Shown: positions 45,694 to 57,720 of the stretch, in pieces | Position numbering within the stretch: the stretch's first letter is position 1 | Layout of the letters: each line of letters starts with the position of its first letter | Origin: Diphasiastrum complanatum | Taxonomy: Eukaryota > Streptophyta > Lycopodiopsida > Lycopodiales > Lycopodiaceae | Reading direction: 5' to 3' | Assembly: GCA_029204225.1 (NCBI GenBank) | Contig: CM055109.1 | Coordinates: 1,500,673 to 1,564,672, forward strand | Length of the DNA stretch: 64,000 nucleotides | Made by a program: the position numbers and the translations under genes | Notes under the pieces: generated by a model | Database searches by the model: none | What the model saw: the letters and a program-made list of their open reading frames with translations, nothing else | Told to the model about the DNA's origin: nothing

Positions 45694-46940
45694 ATGTGGA
45701 TCCAATCTAAAATATCAATTGATATGGATATTATTAACTTTTTAAAGGATCATATTTATCCTGATCATTTTAATAAACAGCAAAAAATTGTTTTTCTTTC
45801 AAAAGTAGGACCCTATATGATTATAAATAAAATATTGTATAAATTAGGAGCCGACAATAATCTTCGTCGTTGTTTAGAACACACCGAAACCGTCACTATA
45901 ATACGTGTGCTTCATGAAGAAGATTCGGGAGGTCACTATGCTCTTAAAAATACTGCAAGAAAGATCCTTAATGCCAAGTATTGGTGGCCTACCGTCTATA
46001 GAGATGTTAAATCATTTATTAAAAAATGTGATGCATGTTAGAGGATGGGGAAATCCAGCTTCACGACACATTGGCCACTTACACCGATTATTCCCTTACC
46101 ACCTTTTGAGAAGTGGGGGATAGACTTTGTAGGGCCTATCAAACCGACCACTCGTAAAACCCGTCGACGTTACATCTTTGTTGCTAAAGATTATGCTACC
46201 AGAATGGTAGAGGCCGAAGCCACAGTTAAAAACGATGTTAAGACTGTAGCAAAGTTTTTCTTCCAAAACATTATCACACGTTATGGATGTCCCTTAGAAC
46301 TCATTAGTGATAGGGAAACCCACTTCCTTAACTAGACCCTTGAGCTATATTATCATATTTTTCCATCACACATCGTTAAACCACTCCATATAATCCTAAA
46401 GTGAATGGACTTATTGAGCGAGCAAATGAATTTTGTGCAACATTCTGAATAAAGTGACAGAAGCACATTCTTTTAATTGGAATCAAAAGTTACTATCTGT
46501 TTTATGGGCATATAGAACTGCCGAGAAGATCACAACTAGGCAAACTCCATATCGTGTATGGAATGCATCCCATATTACCAATAGAATTCGAAGTTCTGAC
46601 ATTCCACATTAGCAATGAGGAAGGAATGGATGAACACGATAGTCTCTAGGAGCGGATGATAGATTTGACGCAACTGGGGGAGGATTGTTATCTTTCATTA
46701 ATTGAGACTGAACGATCAGTCTACTAAATAAATAAAAATTAAACGACGAGACTATGTGCTTCTATATGACAACAGACACATGTTGTTTCCTGAGAAATTA
46801 CATACCAGATGGATGGGACCTTACAAAGTCATAGAAGTTCCTAATAATGGATCGTTACAGTTAGCCGATCTCAAAGGACATTTACTTGATACTCGAGTAA
46901 ATGGATCAAGAGTGAAACACTACTATTTTTATGACTAATT
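45694..46940 (+). pseudogene. gypsy integrase, broken by stops
   Basis: The zinc-binding H2C2 region reads LHEEDSGGHYALKNT...FIKKCDAC, followed by TAG at 46039. The core continues with FEKWGIDFVGPIKPTT (first Asp), ELISDRETHFLN (second Asp) and TAG at 46333. A weak reading NGLIERAN (Glu) lies near 46405. The C-terminal part (46756-46938) has WMGPYKVIEVPNNGSLQLAD and ends HYYFYD. No chromodomain follows. Confidence 0.8.
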
Positions 46941-47734
46941 CCTGATATATATGACGAAGCTCAATTTTTGCGAAATTTGCGACACTGTTCCCATTTCATC
47001 CAACTCGCTAATTCTAGTTTTGAAACTTCGAAAAACCCAACACTTTTCTTCCATCCTTTACCTTCGAAAAATTTGCAAAAAAAAAACCAAAATGTTCGCT
47101 AGTACGTTGCACATTTATTTGCCACATCAAATTTTTTCCACCATGTTGTCAGCATATGAGAAATACGTGAAAAACTCGACATCTTCGCTTCATCAATAAG
47201 TCACTGTTTTTGTGAAAGCAAAAATTTCGACTCTTAAACCTTCGCATTTTTCGGGATTCCTTTTGGCACTTTACTTGCTTGAATTCATTTCCCATTCATG
47301 ATTATTTTCACGAAAATGCCGACACGTCAGCCTTTGCAAATTTCGCTCATATATTTCAACAAAAAAAATGACAATCTTCATTGCCAATATCATATACATT
47401 GTTTCATAGATTGTTTGTACTATTTATTTTCGCAGTCCAATACTCAAGAATACCGAGCTGAACTTTTGCAAACTGAGCGAGGCATTTATGTATTTTATTA
47501 ACTTATTTTATTTATTTTTAATTTTTTTTAGGACTAGATACTTTGGTCTTGAGCTTGTACCTTCAAAATAAGGACACACTTTCATTAAATACTTGTCTAA
47601 TCTGTCGATATATCATCAATACACCAAATACCTTAAACACTTCTGTTTTTCGTTTTCCTCTTCCATCACTCTTTGCTTCCCATTTTCGCAATTCTTATGA
47701 TCGGGCTCTTTTTCGCCATTGCTAGCTCACTAAT
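46941..47734. other. gypsy 3' flank, possible LTR or UTR remnant
   Basis: AT-rich, with recurrent TTGCGAAATTT, TTCGCAAAA and CTTCGAAAA words. No matching block occurs upstream of the gypsy gag, so I cannot call an LTR. No coding region. Confidence 0.35.
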
Positions 47735-48372
47735 ACTACTGCCATGGCCATTATTTTCAAATCGCATCTCGGCAGTTCTATATGCCCATAAAATAGATGG
47801 TAACTTCTGATTCCAATCAAAAGAATGTGCTTCTATCACTTTATTCAAAATTTTGCACAAAATTCCATTTGCTCTCTCAATAAGTCCATTCGCTGTAGGA
47901 TTATATGGAGTGGTTTAACGATGTGTGACGGAAAAATATGATAATATAGCCTCAATGGTCTGGTTAAGGAAGTGGGTTCCCATGTCACTAACGAGTTCTA
48001 AGGGACATCCATAATGTGTGATAATATTTTGGAATAAAAACTTTGCTACAATCTTAGCATCATTTTTAACTGTGGCTTCGGCCTCCACCATTTTGGTAGC
48101 ATAGTCCGTAGCAACAAGGATGTAACGTCGACGGGTACGAGTGGTTGGTTTGATTGGCTCTGCAAAGTCTATCCCCCACTTCTCAAAAGGTGCCAAGGGA
48201 ATAATCCGTGTAAATGGCCAATGTGTCACGCAGCTGGCTTTCCCCACATTCTATGGCACACATCACATTTTTGAATAAACAATTTGACATCTCTATAGAC
48301 GTAGGCCACCAATACTTAGCGTTAAGGATCTTTCTTGCAGTATTTTTAAGAGCATAGTGACCCCCCGGTTTC
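47735..48372 (-). pseudogene. inverted gypsy integrase fragment
   Basis: The minus strand repeats the integrase of the plus-strand element: GGHYALKNTARKILNAKYWW, FEKWGIDFAEPIKPTTRT, NDAKIVAKFLFQNIITHYGC and FDWNQKLPSILWAYRTAE. It ends at about 47770, where the match with the plus-strand copy stops. It lies tail to tail with the plus-strand element. Confidence 0.8.
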
Positions 48373-48489
48373 CTCCTGCACAATCAAGACTCCAGGATGC
48401 ATACATAAAATTTCAAACTGTAATCTGAGCCTTGAATATTGTTGATCTTTTATCAATTTATAGAATTGCTTGAAAGCAATCTGTCATAT

Positions 48490-48895
48490 GCTCACCGTTT
48501 AAGGCTCTCATATCTCACTTTTTTGCTAGAAATGATATACTCTTGCTCCGGTAAGAAGATTGAAGCAAGAGCAAAGCGAATGAAACTCTTGAGATTTGGG
48601 TCTCTGATATAAGACAGCTTATATCCCCTCTTCTCAAGGTATGCTTCCTCTTGAAAAGCTCCGCTTCTAGTAATGTAGTCGGGCCTCGTAACTGGAATTG
48701 TGCCGTCAATAGGCAAGCCTAATGCACGACAAACAAATTTTCAGAAATAACAATCTCCTGATTGCGGATGATACTATGAACATGTCCGTCATCAATTTCA
48801 TTAATATTTCTAATGAATTCATGACAAAGTTCCATTAGAATGACTGAAGGATCAAATTGGAGTAATCTATCAATCCGAGCTCTAACAGCAAAGTG
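48490..48895 (-). pseudogene. unrecognised reading frame beside the inverted gypsy fragment
   Basis: Minus-strand translation, with one frame change near 48720, reads FAVRARIDRLLQFDPSVILM, MELCHEFIRNINEIDDG, then LGLPIDGTIPVTRPDYITRS and NLKSFIRFALASIFLPEQEY. It looks like a real protein with hydrophobic spacing. It resembles, in style only, plant-retroelement ORFs of unknown function. It ends shortly before the gypsy integrase fragment (48372), so it might be part of the same element or captured. Confidence 0.4.
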
Positions 48896-48910
48896 TTGTA
48901 AAACTAGTAA

Positions 48911-48960
48911 AAAAAAATTAAACGAGGAGACTATTTGCTTCTATATGACAACAGACACAA
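48911..48960 (+). repeat. short direct copy of gypsy sequence at the border of duplication B
   Basis: AAATTAAACGAGGAGACTAT and the next bases, ending ACAACAGACACA, match the plus-strand gypsy at 46737-46783. It sits exactly at the left edge of duplication copy B. Confidence 0.8.
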
Positions 48961-49388
48961 TTTCTTTTTACTTTACACTTTTCTTAGATGTTTCACTTCA
49001 ACTAAGGATCTAAACAAATCAGCCTCTTAGATCTGATCTTAAACTCCAAAATGAAATGCTTCAATGATCCAAAACTCTATTTGGTCATAGTCATTAGCTA
49101 GAATGAATCTAGATCAATACTATGCTTCAAAAAGCACTAAATTTGGACTAGAATTGAGATTATAGGACCAAAAAACACAAGGTAACTTGAAATGAAAGCT
49201 GCTGTATGGTTTCGCATGTGTGAAAAGTACATACATAGCCTCCAAGTCGATTTGATCCAAATAGACACAAGCTATCACTCTAGATGAACTCGCCCTCACT
49301 AGTATTGGCCAAAAACAAATTTTGCCAATGATCTTTGCAAGTTTTATGAATCAAAAGATCACTCTCTTAATCGGCTCTGATACCATGA

Positions 49389-50232
49389 TGAAATTTCAGT
49401 TTTAGGACATTAATGATTGTAATTAACAATCATAGAGAGTTATTGGTTGCTGAATCAATGGATCTATCAAGTTCTACACTTTAGATCTTGATCTAGATTC
49501 ACTACACTTAGATTTAAGCAAGAGCAATGGATCAAATCTTCATAAACAAGTGAGAGCGGCCTCACATGTGTGGAGTACTGTCCACTGTACGGCCTGCACC
49601 TAAAACAACAAGTACATAGATTCTTGATAGCAATCATTCAATAAAATCACAATTCTATTGACTAGAAATCTCACAAAAGTGTAGAATGCAAAAGTCTCAT
49701 CCATCTCATTAGCAAAATGATGATCCTTTTATGGATCAAGTACATCCACAAGTTTGGTACAATCCAATAGGTCTTCACACGTGTGAAGAGTGCCACATCA
49801 CTCAGATCTATCCATTCGATCCATCCTTGATTCTTATCCAAAGTTGACCTTCTAGAATATGGCTGAAATCCAAAGAGCTACTCCCCTAGAATATAGGAAT
49901 ATTCTCTACAAAATAGGATCTAAGGAAAATGTTCAACTCTTATCTTCTAGAACTCTATACACATGTGTGAACATCCACTTGCCATGTTGGAGCATTTACT
50001 CATGCACATGCAAGGATAAGCTAACTTAACTTGACTAAAAACTAGTCATATTATGTTCACACTTGACTTGATTGATACAAAATCAAAGTAGATATTTACA
50101 AATATGAAAATTACTTTCTTTCACACGTGGGAAAAGGCTCCACACATGTGAAATTAGATCATGAAAATTGTACTCATGATTGATCTTTATTTACAATAAA
50201 AAATGACAAGTGAGAAGTGACAATTTTCAACA
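49389..50232 (-). repeat. copia LTR of the minus-strand element (copy B)
   Basis: The counterpart of 33735-34592, with the same TGTTG start and TTTCA end and the same primer-binding site (49373-49385). It is 844 bp; an 18-bp stretch between two AACTT words is missing. The gag of this element is absent on the left because the duplication starts in its leader. Confidence 0.85.
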
Positions 50233-50236
50233 TATC

Positions 50237-51343
50237 TCTCTCTACTAATCTAGATCCAATCATTTTGTTGTTGTAAATATTTTTACAGTCTGCAGAAATA
50301 CAAGGAAAGTTGATGACAGTCTGCATCGACATGCCCAACATCGACTTTTTTTGACAATGGTTTTGAGCCCGGCCTCGACATCGAAGTCTTCGACTTCCAC
50401 GTCATCGACTTCGTCAACTTCAAAGTCTCCGACTTCGACGTCTAATGAAAGGGAAGTTACAAAGTCCTTGACTTCCTCAAGATTGAAGTCCCCGACATCT
50501 GCTCAAGGGAGGATACGAAGTCATCGACTTCCTCAACATCGGAGTCTCCAACGTCTACTCACGGCAAGCTACAAAGTCGTCGAGTTCATCGACATTGAAG
50601 TTTTCCAAACGTCAATGTCATCAATTTGGTGGATGACTAGTACATTTGTCAGAGTTGGACAAAATCTCCAACTAAATCAGATATTGTCCAAGTGCAACTA
50701 CCAACAACATGTAGTGCCTTAATCATGTTTGTAAATTACTCATTAATCATTCTTTTAATCGATTAGCCATGTCTATATATACAGCTACTTATCAGTTGCT
50801 GCGGTTAAGCTCCATGAACAACCAGAGGCTCCATCTGCTATCTGCATGAACATTGTATCAACTCACTTGTTGACCAGTTTGGTCAAGTTGAGCTTTAGAG
50901 CGTCATTGCTTTTATCTTCCTCTCTATTATCGCAGAATATTGTTTCAGGAGGACCGCGACTCTGCATGCATTCCAGACTGTATATTTTTTTTATGACTGT
51001 ATAACTTATGTTCCAATAATCTAAGTCACATCATCTTGAATGCTTTCATTAGTTCATGTTTTGGTTATTCGTTGTTAGTAGATTAAATCGTTCTTGTATG
51101 ACTAATAGATCTTGTTGATTTATTGCTCCAATGTACTTCACCTATATACTTCCGTAAAGCTAAATTCTATAATCAAGATAATTTGTGCATGGCTAGGGAA
51201 TCGACTTAGTCGATCTAGCAACTTTGAAGCTATGATCAATCAAGTAGGACAGACTTCGAGACTTTGAAGTCGATCTGATTACTAAATTGATAGAATTAGT
51301 TTCATGGACTGAGGATTCCCTACTACTGCATTTGCTGCAACAG
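50237..51343 (+). repeat. copia LTR, truncated at both ends (copy B)
   Basis: The counterpart of 34597-35732, but the last part of the LTR, the primer-binding site and the gag start are gone. The junction at 51341-51344 retains CAGA, which occurs at both edges of the missing stretch in copy A. Confidence 0.75.
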
Positions 51344-52546
51344 ATATAACATTGTCCAAAGTCTTAATCATGTTGCTGCAATAGGAAACAAGAAGGAATG
51401 GAGCATCCTTGTCCTCCATCAATGACTCACAAGCATTGTTCATCAAGAAGAAAACAAGGAAGCAACAGAAGAAGAAAGGTGTCCGACAAATCGACAACAA
51501 TCATAAGCAGTCACAGAAGGCCCAAAATCAGCAACCTGCTCAGAACCATAAAACTTACTCATGCAATCGACACCAAGCAGAAGATCAAAGATGATGATGA
51601 GCAAGAAGTCTTCATTGTGAGCCATCACCATGTCAAATAGTCAGAGGAAGGGTTCCTTGATTCTGGAGCAACATAACACATGACGGGCCATCAAGAATGG
51701 TTTATCAACTATTTAGCCTACAACACCAAGAAATTCGTTCACCTCGGAGACAACAGCTCCCACATAATTGAAGGTGAAGGTACTGCTAGGATGAATTTTC
51801 AGAATGGAATGTTGAAGCTTGTACCAAATGTATTGTATGTCCCGAATCTGACAACAAATCTACTATCAATCAGTTGAATCACAAATTAAGAACATAGATA
51901 TCTATCAAATACTTGATAAGAGTAGGAGAGTTCTTGACAAGAATATCTCTATAGGCTTAGTCATTGTAATATTATGACTGTTCATGCTTTAAGTAGTTCA
52001 ATATCTATCAATAGAGAATTGATTTGGCATTACAGACTTGGTCACCTTAATTATACATCAATAGGATACATGTCTAGACATTCTTCAATTCATGATTTAG
52101 ATTATCGAATTATCGACCCTCCTGTCTGCCAAAGCTGTATCATAGGAAAGTAGGCAAGAAGGCCATTTAAGTCAAATCAGGAACATATTTCCAAAGATTT
52201 GTTAGACATTTGTACATACTGATATACGTGGCCCAATGCAAACACTTGGTGCTAAATTTTTTATTACATTCATAGATGAGTATTCCAAAAGAGCTGCTAT
52301 ATATTTTTTGAAGCACAAATCTAAAGCCTTCCAATTCTTCAAGAAATACAAAGAAAATGCTGAGTTGAAGACAGACAAGAAGATCTTAGGAACGACAACT
52401 ATGGTGAATACATATAAAATAAATTCAAAAATTATTGCTCAGCCAATGGCATTAAGCAACGGTTTGCTGCTTTCTACTCTCCACAGTCGAATGGACTGGC
52501 AGAAAGGAAGAACATGAGCTTAGTCAAATCTGCCAATGAAGCATGA
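51344..52546 (+). pseudogene. copia protease-integrase remnant (copy B)
   Basis: The counterpart of 36346-37560 with the same stops, including the stop within the protease motif (DSGAT then TAA) and the truncated integrase end AERKNMSLVKSANEA. Differences from copy A are a 3-bp deletion near 51550, a short deletion near 51898 and single-base changes. Confidence 0.8.
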
Positions 52547-52613
52547 GTGATCATGCTTCATTGGCAGATTTGACTAAGCTCATGTTCTTCCTTTCTGCCA
52601 GTCCATTCGACTG
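52484..52613 (+). repeat. perfect long palindrome (copy B)
   Basis: Arms 52484-52546 and 52551-52613 are exact inverted copies of 63 bp around the loop GTGA. The left arm is the end of the copia integrase reading. Single-stranded DNA or RNA of this stretch would form a very stable hairpin. Confidence 0.97.
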
Positions 52614-53333
52614 GCAGAAAGGAACTGCAACATACGTTTTAGCAAAGCGTCATCTTCCTCTTGTAGATCAGATATCTTAGTAGAACAACTACTGTAGCAA
52701 CGATCTTTCTTTCCATCAGATTAACTTTTGATGACTCTTTAACAAAGTTCTCAACAATACTGAGTAGCGACCTGTCACAAATGATTTTCTGTTGATAGCA
52801 TGTAGTGATAGCTCTTCAAAGGTAACTAGTCCTGGCCAATGTTCCTTATTCCAACAACAATAGCTCTTCCACAGAGATCTGGCCAGTAGTAATCTGTTTG
52901 TCCATGCAACGATCTCCATCCACGCAACGATCTCCAACTGGAATAGTGATCCGAATCACCTCCAGTGATCAACCTTGAAGGAATCATTGTCACAGATGAT
53001 ACTCTTGCTACTTGCTATTGATTTAGGTGTGGTACAGATTGTGTACAACCTTCTGCCCCTCAGCACTCCTGTTGATGCAAAAGACTAATTGGATATGCCC
53101 TATTGTTCACTGTTATAGTTTATGGCCTGTCTCCCTTCGATTGCTCCAGTGACTCTAAATTAATCTGGGCTGGACCTACAAAGCTTTGTAGTATGATGCT
53201 CCAGGTAGTTCGACGGGAAGGCTCTCATCGTTTAAGGAGTAGAGAAAAAACTTTTCACGCAATTATGCTACTCCTGCCTAGCTTCCATGCTCAAGAAGAT
53301 TCAGGATTATATGAAGGGTAAGGTGCATACTCA

Positions 53334-53434
<101 letters not shown>

Positions 53435-53651
53435 CGCTACCTGCTACTTGTCAGAGACAAACGCATGCTATAAATCCATAACTTTCCATGGGTGTGGTGT
53501 ACCCTATTTTAGCCCCCCACCATGCATGCACGCCTTCAATTTTCAACCCTCGATTCAACCTTTAACGTTCACTTTCTACCAAACTCCATTGACAGCTAAC
53601 CTCAACACATAGTATTGCATTTGCAAAGCAAGGCCAAAAAGCCTCGATATT

Positions 53652-54272
53652 ATGGTCGACAATGTTCTAAAATGTCGTAGGGCTGATCCTTCATGGCTTG
53701 ATGAAAGATGTGAGACTTCAAATAATGAAAATAGTATGCATGCTAAAAATCTGCAGCAATGGCTTGAAGAGGCTCAAACAAAAACAGGAGTTCTTTCCAA
53801 ACACTTGTATTTTCAAGCACAGCATAGTCATTTGCATTCTCGGAATTGCATCATGTCACAATCATCAGGTCATCAAACTAGCAATACTATTCATGAAAAC
53901 GGAGCCGGGAAGAAGGGAAAGGGAAAACTAGGCCGTCATAAGTCCCAACAGACTTCAGCTGCTCTTATGCTTTTTAAGGAAGAAACCAATTGGGCTGCTT
54001 CGCAGCGAGATGATCGTGGCTCAAATAGTGAAGGGGATACACTAACATCTATTGGTCTTTTCATATTTCTAGATGATAATAAACTTCAACATGTTGAGAA
54101 AGTGGCTTCTAGTGCTGATTTTACACATCTTTATGAAGCATTGGAGTTGCACTATGTTGGGAAGGACATTTTGAAGGATTTCATGATCTTTCGTGTTGGT
54201 GCCTCATCGTTCAAGGATGCATTAAAGCTTGGAATAGAAGTTTATCAAAATCTAAAGAGTATATATGATTAA
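53652..54272 (+). CDS. chimeric 206-residue frame with enolase-like C-terminus (copy B)
   Basis: An open frame from MVDNVLKCRRADPSWLDERC to SIYD. The first ~170 residues are not recognised; they are polar with a Lys/Gly stretch (AGKKGKGKLGRHKSQQ). The last ~32 residues read KDFMIFRVGASSFKDALKLG and then IEVYQNLKSIYD, closely resembling the conserved enolase segment (Q)EFMILPVGA(S/T)SF...G.EVYH.LK. Only this piece of enolase is present, so no enolase activity is expected. It looks like a captured exon joined to other sequence, or a retained gene fragment. Copy A has a frameshift. Whether it is transcribed is unknown. Confidence 0.5.
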   Translation: MVDNVLKCRRADPSWLDERCETSNNENSMHAKNLQQWLEEAQTKTGVLSKHLYFQAQHSHLHSRNCIMSQSSGHQTSNTIHENGAGKKGKGKLGRHKSQQTSAALMLFKEETNWAASQRDDRGSNSEGDTLTSIGLFIFLDDNKLQHVEKVASSADFTHLYEALELHYVGKDILKDFMIFRVGASSFKDALKLGIEVYQNLKSIYD

Positions 54273-54594
54273 CAATATTAAGCCATGTTGTAATTGATTC
54301 TTTTAAGTAGGATCTTGTTGTATAAGACAACACATTGGAATTATACATACTACAACAATTTTGGAGCTCTATCTCGTATGCTTCTTGGAGTGCTAGAGCT
54401 TGTATATCATGTCCTTATCCTTGGGATGTTTTGTTTATGTTTGATGATTACCAACAGATTGTCTTATCTACATAGATTAAATCTCTTTGTGAGCACTCTG
54501 ATATCTTCAATAACACTGAAACACCATAACTTATATGGTTTTTTAAGCAGAGATTAGCTGCCCCTTTCCAGATACTTTCACATAAATTTTCTCG

Positions 54595-54850
54595 TGTAGG
54601 ATATAAAGGTAAGGACAATGTTGTCTTCACTCATGGCTTTCTCCCCTGATGATATCCAAGTCCCTTTCCTTTGGATCGATTCTGCATGAATTTCTTCCGT
54701 CGTTCTACATGGATGCATACGCCCTTTTGAGCTTTTCGGTCTTGGTCCTGTCCCACAGAAGAGCAATCTGCAAGAAGCTGACGGACAACATTATACATGC
54801 GAAAGGCATATACTTGAGACCATCGCTTTTGGTTTGCGAAGAAGGCTGTA
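54595..54850 (+). pseudogene. unrecognised gene fragment (copy B)
   Basis: The same frame as at 39600-39855 (FELFGLGPVPQKSNLQEADG), with the same internal TGA. Unrecognised. Confidence 0.3.
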
Positions 54851-55268
54851 TACACACACACACACACACACAACAAAGTTGCTGGCTTCAAGTTTGGAGA
54901 TCGTTGAAGATACGTAGATGTATGTATTGATCTTTGAAGCAGTACTTTCCTACCTCTACTTCACCTCACAGCAGCACTCGTAATATCCTGGAGTCAGCAT
55001 CCATGTGAGAAGCAGAGTTGACAGGCAGCCCACGTAGGTAGTTTATCAACCTTATTCTAAACAAGATATAAAAGAAAACAGCGAGTGGTAGTTGTAAGGT
55101 GCTGCTCGTGCAGCATTCATCCAACAATTTGAGCTGAGTAGAGTAAGGAATTATCCGATGACTACGGGAAAGAACAGCCAGGCGATGGATGGAGAGAGAG
55201 AGAGAGAGAGAGAGCACGCGCGAGACCAGGAGCTAGCATCTATAGACATCGAGAGGAAAAAATTATTA

Positions 55269-55349
55269 TGGTCCATGCAGGATTCGAACCTGCTTCATCA
55301 ATTCTTTGATTTTGGTGGATGATGGCTGTGCCAATTAAGCTAATGGACC
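55269..55349 (-). tRNA. tRNA-like gene, atypical anticodon arm (copy B)
   Basis: Identical over all 81 nt to the copy A gene, including acceptor stem, A box, B box and the downstream T6 terminator. The anticodon arm has the same non-canonical form. Confidence 0.55.
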
Positions 55350-55501
55350 ACCTTGATTTGGCTTATTTGTTCACTCTATTTCACATCTTTAATGACTTCT
55401 AAAGAATGTAGGTGAACAAGCAATACATAAATCTTCTAGACTTGGCAAACACACACACACACCTCACTACACAAATAAGTGACACATGTTTAGTTCACAT
55501 G

Positions 55502-55503
<2 letters not shown>

Positions 55504-55557
<54 letters not shown>
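55504..55557 (+). repeat. (AG)n microsatellite (copy B)
   Basis: About 26 AG units, a few fewer than in copy A. Confidence 0.97.
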
Positions 55558-55559
<2 letters not shown>

Positions 55560-55774
55560 TGTAAAGGATACTCCTTGTAATCTATTGAAGTATGCGCTTC
55601 TAATGATGTTTTCAGATTTATTAACTTAAAATAACTTTTATCCGAACATGCAGAAAAGAGCATAAAGGTGAGAAATCCTTGGATAAGTTGCAAATGATTA
55701 AACAATCACACCAAGAAGACATACTCTGATACACATAGAGATTCAAGATATTGGAGAAAAGATTGTGAGCGCCT

Positions 55775-56017
55775 TTGCCATTTAGTAAGGAGGTTAAATA
55801 TCTCAAAAATGGCCTTGATAAAGTCTTGAGAAGAGGAACCATCACAAAGAAATGTCATAGGAGCTCCAAGAATGACAAGAAAAAAAAAAAAAAAAAGACA
55901 AAAGAAAATCTTGCCATGAGCTATTCCAAGTGTGAAATGGTTTGCATAGTTTGTGGACATGGAGAGCACTTCCACGATAATTGCTCCCAAGGACCTCATG
56001 TCATTTGTGGCAACTAG
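55775..56017 (+). CDS. small zinc-knuckle frame (copy B)
   Basis: Same 80-residue frame as in copy A with CIVCGHGEHFHDNC. No change in the knuckle. Confidence 0.35.
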   Translation: MPFSKEVKYLKNGLDKVLRRGTITKKCHRSSKNDKKKKKKKTKENLAMSYSKCEMVCIVCGHGEHFHDNCSQGPHVICGN

Positions 56018-56032
56018 AACTATCTTACAACA

Positions 56033-56846
56033 AACTACAAGATATGTTGCATCTCAACAATAACCCATTAACATTTATGTAGTCCCATTGTCACTACTAA
56101 TGGTCTCAGGTTCGAGCCTCCCCTTGGAAACCAAGAAGCATTGTCACTACTAATCTCAAGTTAAGGGTGTTGGCTCAATTGGTTATCTTGACATCCAAAG
56201 TTTCTTTGGTCTCAAGTTCGAGCCTCTCCTTGGAAACCAAGAAGCATTGTCACTACTATCCCAGGTTCAAGCCCCTCTTGGTAACCAAGGTGCAATATCA
56301 CTACTAAAAAAAATAATTTTTGTGACATAACATTTGTGCTTCAAAAAATGTCATGAATTGACACAGTTTGTGACTTTTTTTGTCAAAAAATAAAATTCAA
56401 ATTGATGTTGCTAAGTGAGATTGCGCCCATCACAATTTGATGAAATTGTTCTATCCAATACTTGTCACGGATAGACAGATCTTGCTGACCAACATAAAAT
56501 GTCGTAGAGCAACATGTATGTAAATGTAATTTGTTAATATATATTTTTTAATATGGATTTCCTTTAAGTTTAAGTTCAATTTTTTTGAGGAGTCACTCAC
56601 ATCTTTTATCTCTCAATCTGAGTGTTCAATATTCATCATACTATTTTTCTTTTCAAATCTACTTAGAGATCGTTTCTCTTGTTGTATTTTAGCAATCACA
56701 GAATGTTAGTAATTTTAATTTTACCATATACAAACATAAATCATCACAAGGAGCATAAGCAACCTCTTGAAGAAAAAATTTATTTATTAAAGCTAGCAAC
56801 ATAAACTCTTCTACCAAGTATATCTCACATCTTATACATCACAAAA
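56033..56846 (+). repeat. one end of a DNA-transposon family (copy B)
   Basis: The counterpart of 41046-41857. It stops at 56846 and is followed at once by the left terminal repeat of a fuller relative (56855 onward), so two members of the family abut in the same orientation. Confidence 0.65.
56091..56306 (+). repeat. tandem tRNA-derived SINE-like array (copy B)
   Basis: Same three-unit array as 41104-41319, with TCACTACTA at both edges and the A-box/B-box pair in the middle unit. Confidence 0.7.
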
Positions 56847-56854
56847 AATGTTAC

Positions 56855-57720
56855 ATCTCAATAATAGCTTGTCAACCTGTATGCATTCCCGTTACCGCTA
56901 CTACAAATGTTCATTTTTGTGACGTAACATTTGTTCGTAAAAAATTGTCGTTGCACGACATAGTTCGTGACATTGTTTTGTGGTCAAAATGTACAAACAC
57001 AAGTGATGTCAATAAGTGTCGTTGTAAAATTTTGACAAAACTATCAAAAGTCATTAACCAATACTTTTGACAAATAGACAAGTGTTGCTTGCCAGCATGA
57101 AAGAGCAATGTCGAAATGTAAGGCTTTAGTATATTTTTCAATTTTATTTCTTTGATTTTTTTTAGTTCTTAAACTTTTTTTATGTACTTCTATTTGTGTA
57201 TGAAGAGTCACTCACATATTTTATCTCTCAAACTGATTGTTTAGTATTCAAGCCCACAACTACTCATACTATTTGTGTTTTCAAATGTACTTGGAAATCA
57301 TTTTTGTTGTTGGCTTTTAGCAATCACAAAATGTTAGAGTGATATCTTAGTGATTTATTCAACAGTATACAAACATTAATCACCACAAGGAGCATAAGCA
57401 ACCTCTTGAAGAAAAAAAACTCTTTTTTATTAAAGCTAAAAACATAAACTCTTGTACCAAGTATCACTCACATATTATACATCACAAGTTAAAGAACACA
57501 TATAATTTTCATTACTATTAAGAAATTGTGACTCATTCAGAAGTTTGTCAAGATAACTCAAATGACATCTCCATTAATTGTTTAGCTTGTATTTTTATAT
57601 GGATCGTTTAGATATCAGTCCTCTAAGATCAACTATGAATGTCACACAATTTGTCTATTGATATTGATTGATGTTGTTGGAGATCACAGTATGTAATTTG
57701 CATCCTCATCAATATCATCT
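56855..57720 (+). repeat. left terminal inverted repeat
   Basis: It pairs with 60173-61011. Landmarks in order are CTACTACAAA, AACACAAGTGATGTCAATAA, TTTTGACAAATAGACAA, ACACATATAATTT and TGATGTTGTTGGAGATC. Confidence 0.85.

Larger units (their letters stand above)
41858..46940 (+). mobile_element. Ty3-gypsy retrotransposon, degenerate, LTRs not found
   Basis: Gag, protease, RT, RNase H and integrase occur in that order, the Ty3-gypsy order. The 5' part starts right at the border of duplication copy A and no LTR or primer-binding site precedes it. No chromodomain is seen after the integrase C-terminus. Stops and frameshifts break the polyprotein at several points. Confidence 0.85.

Noticed and set aside
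56880-56910. CTACTACAAA in the terminal repeats as proof of a CACTA element
   Set aside because: Inverted homology continues at least 35 bp outside this word, so it is not the terminus.
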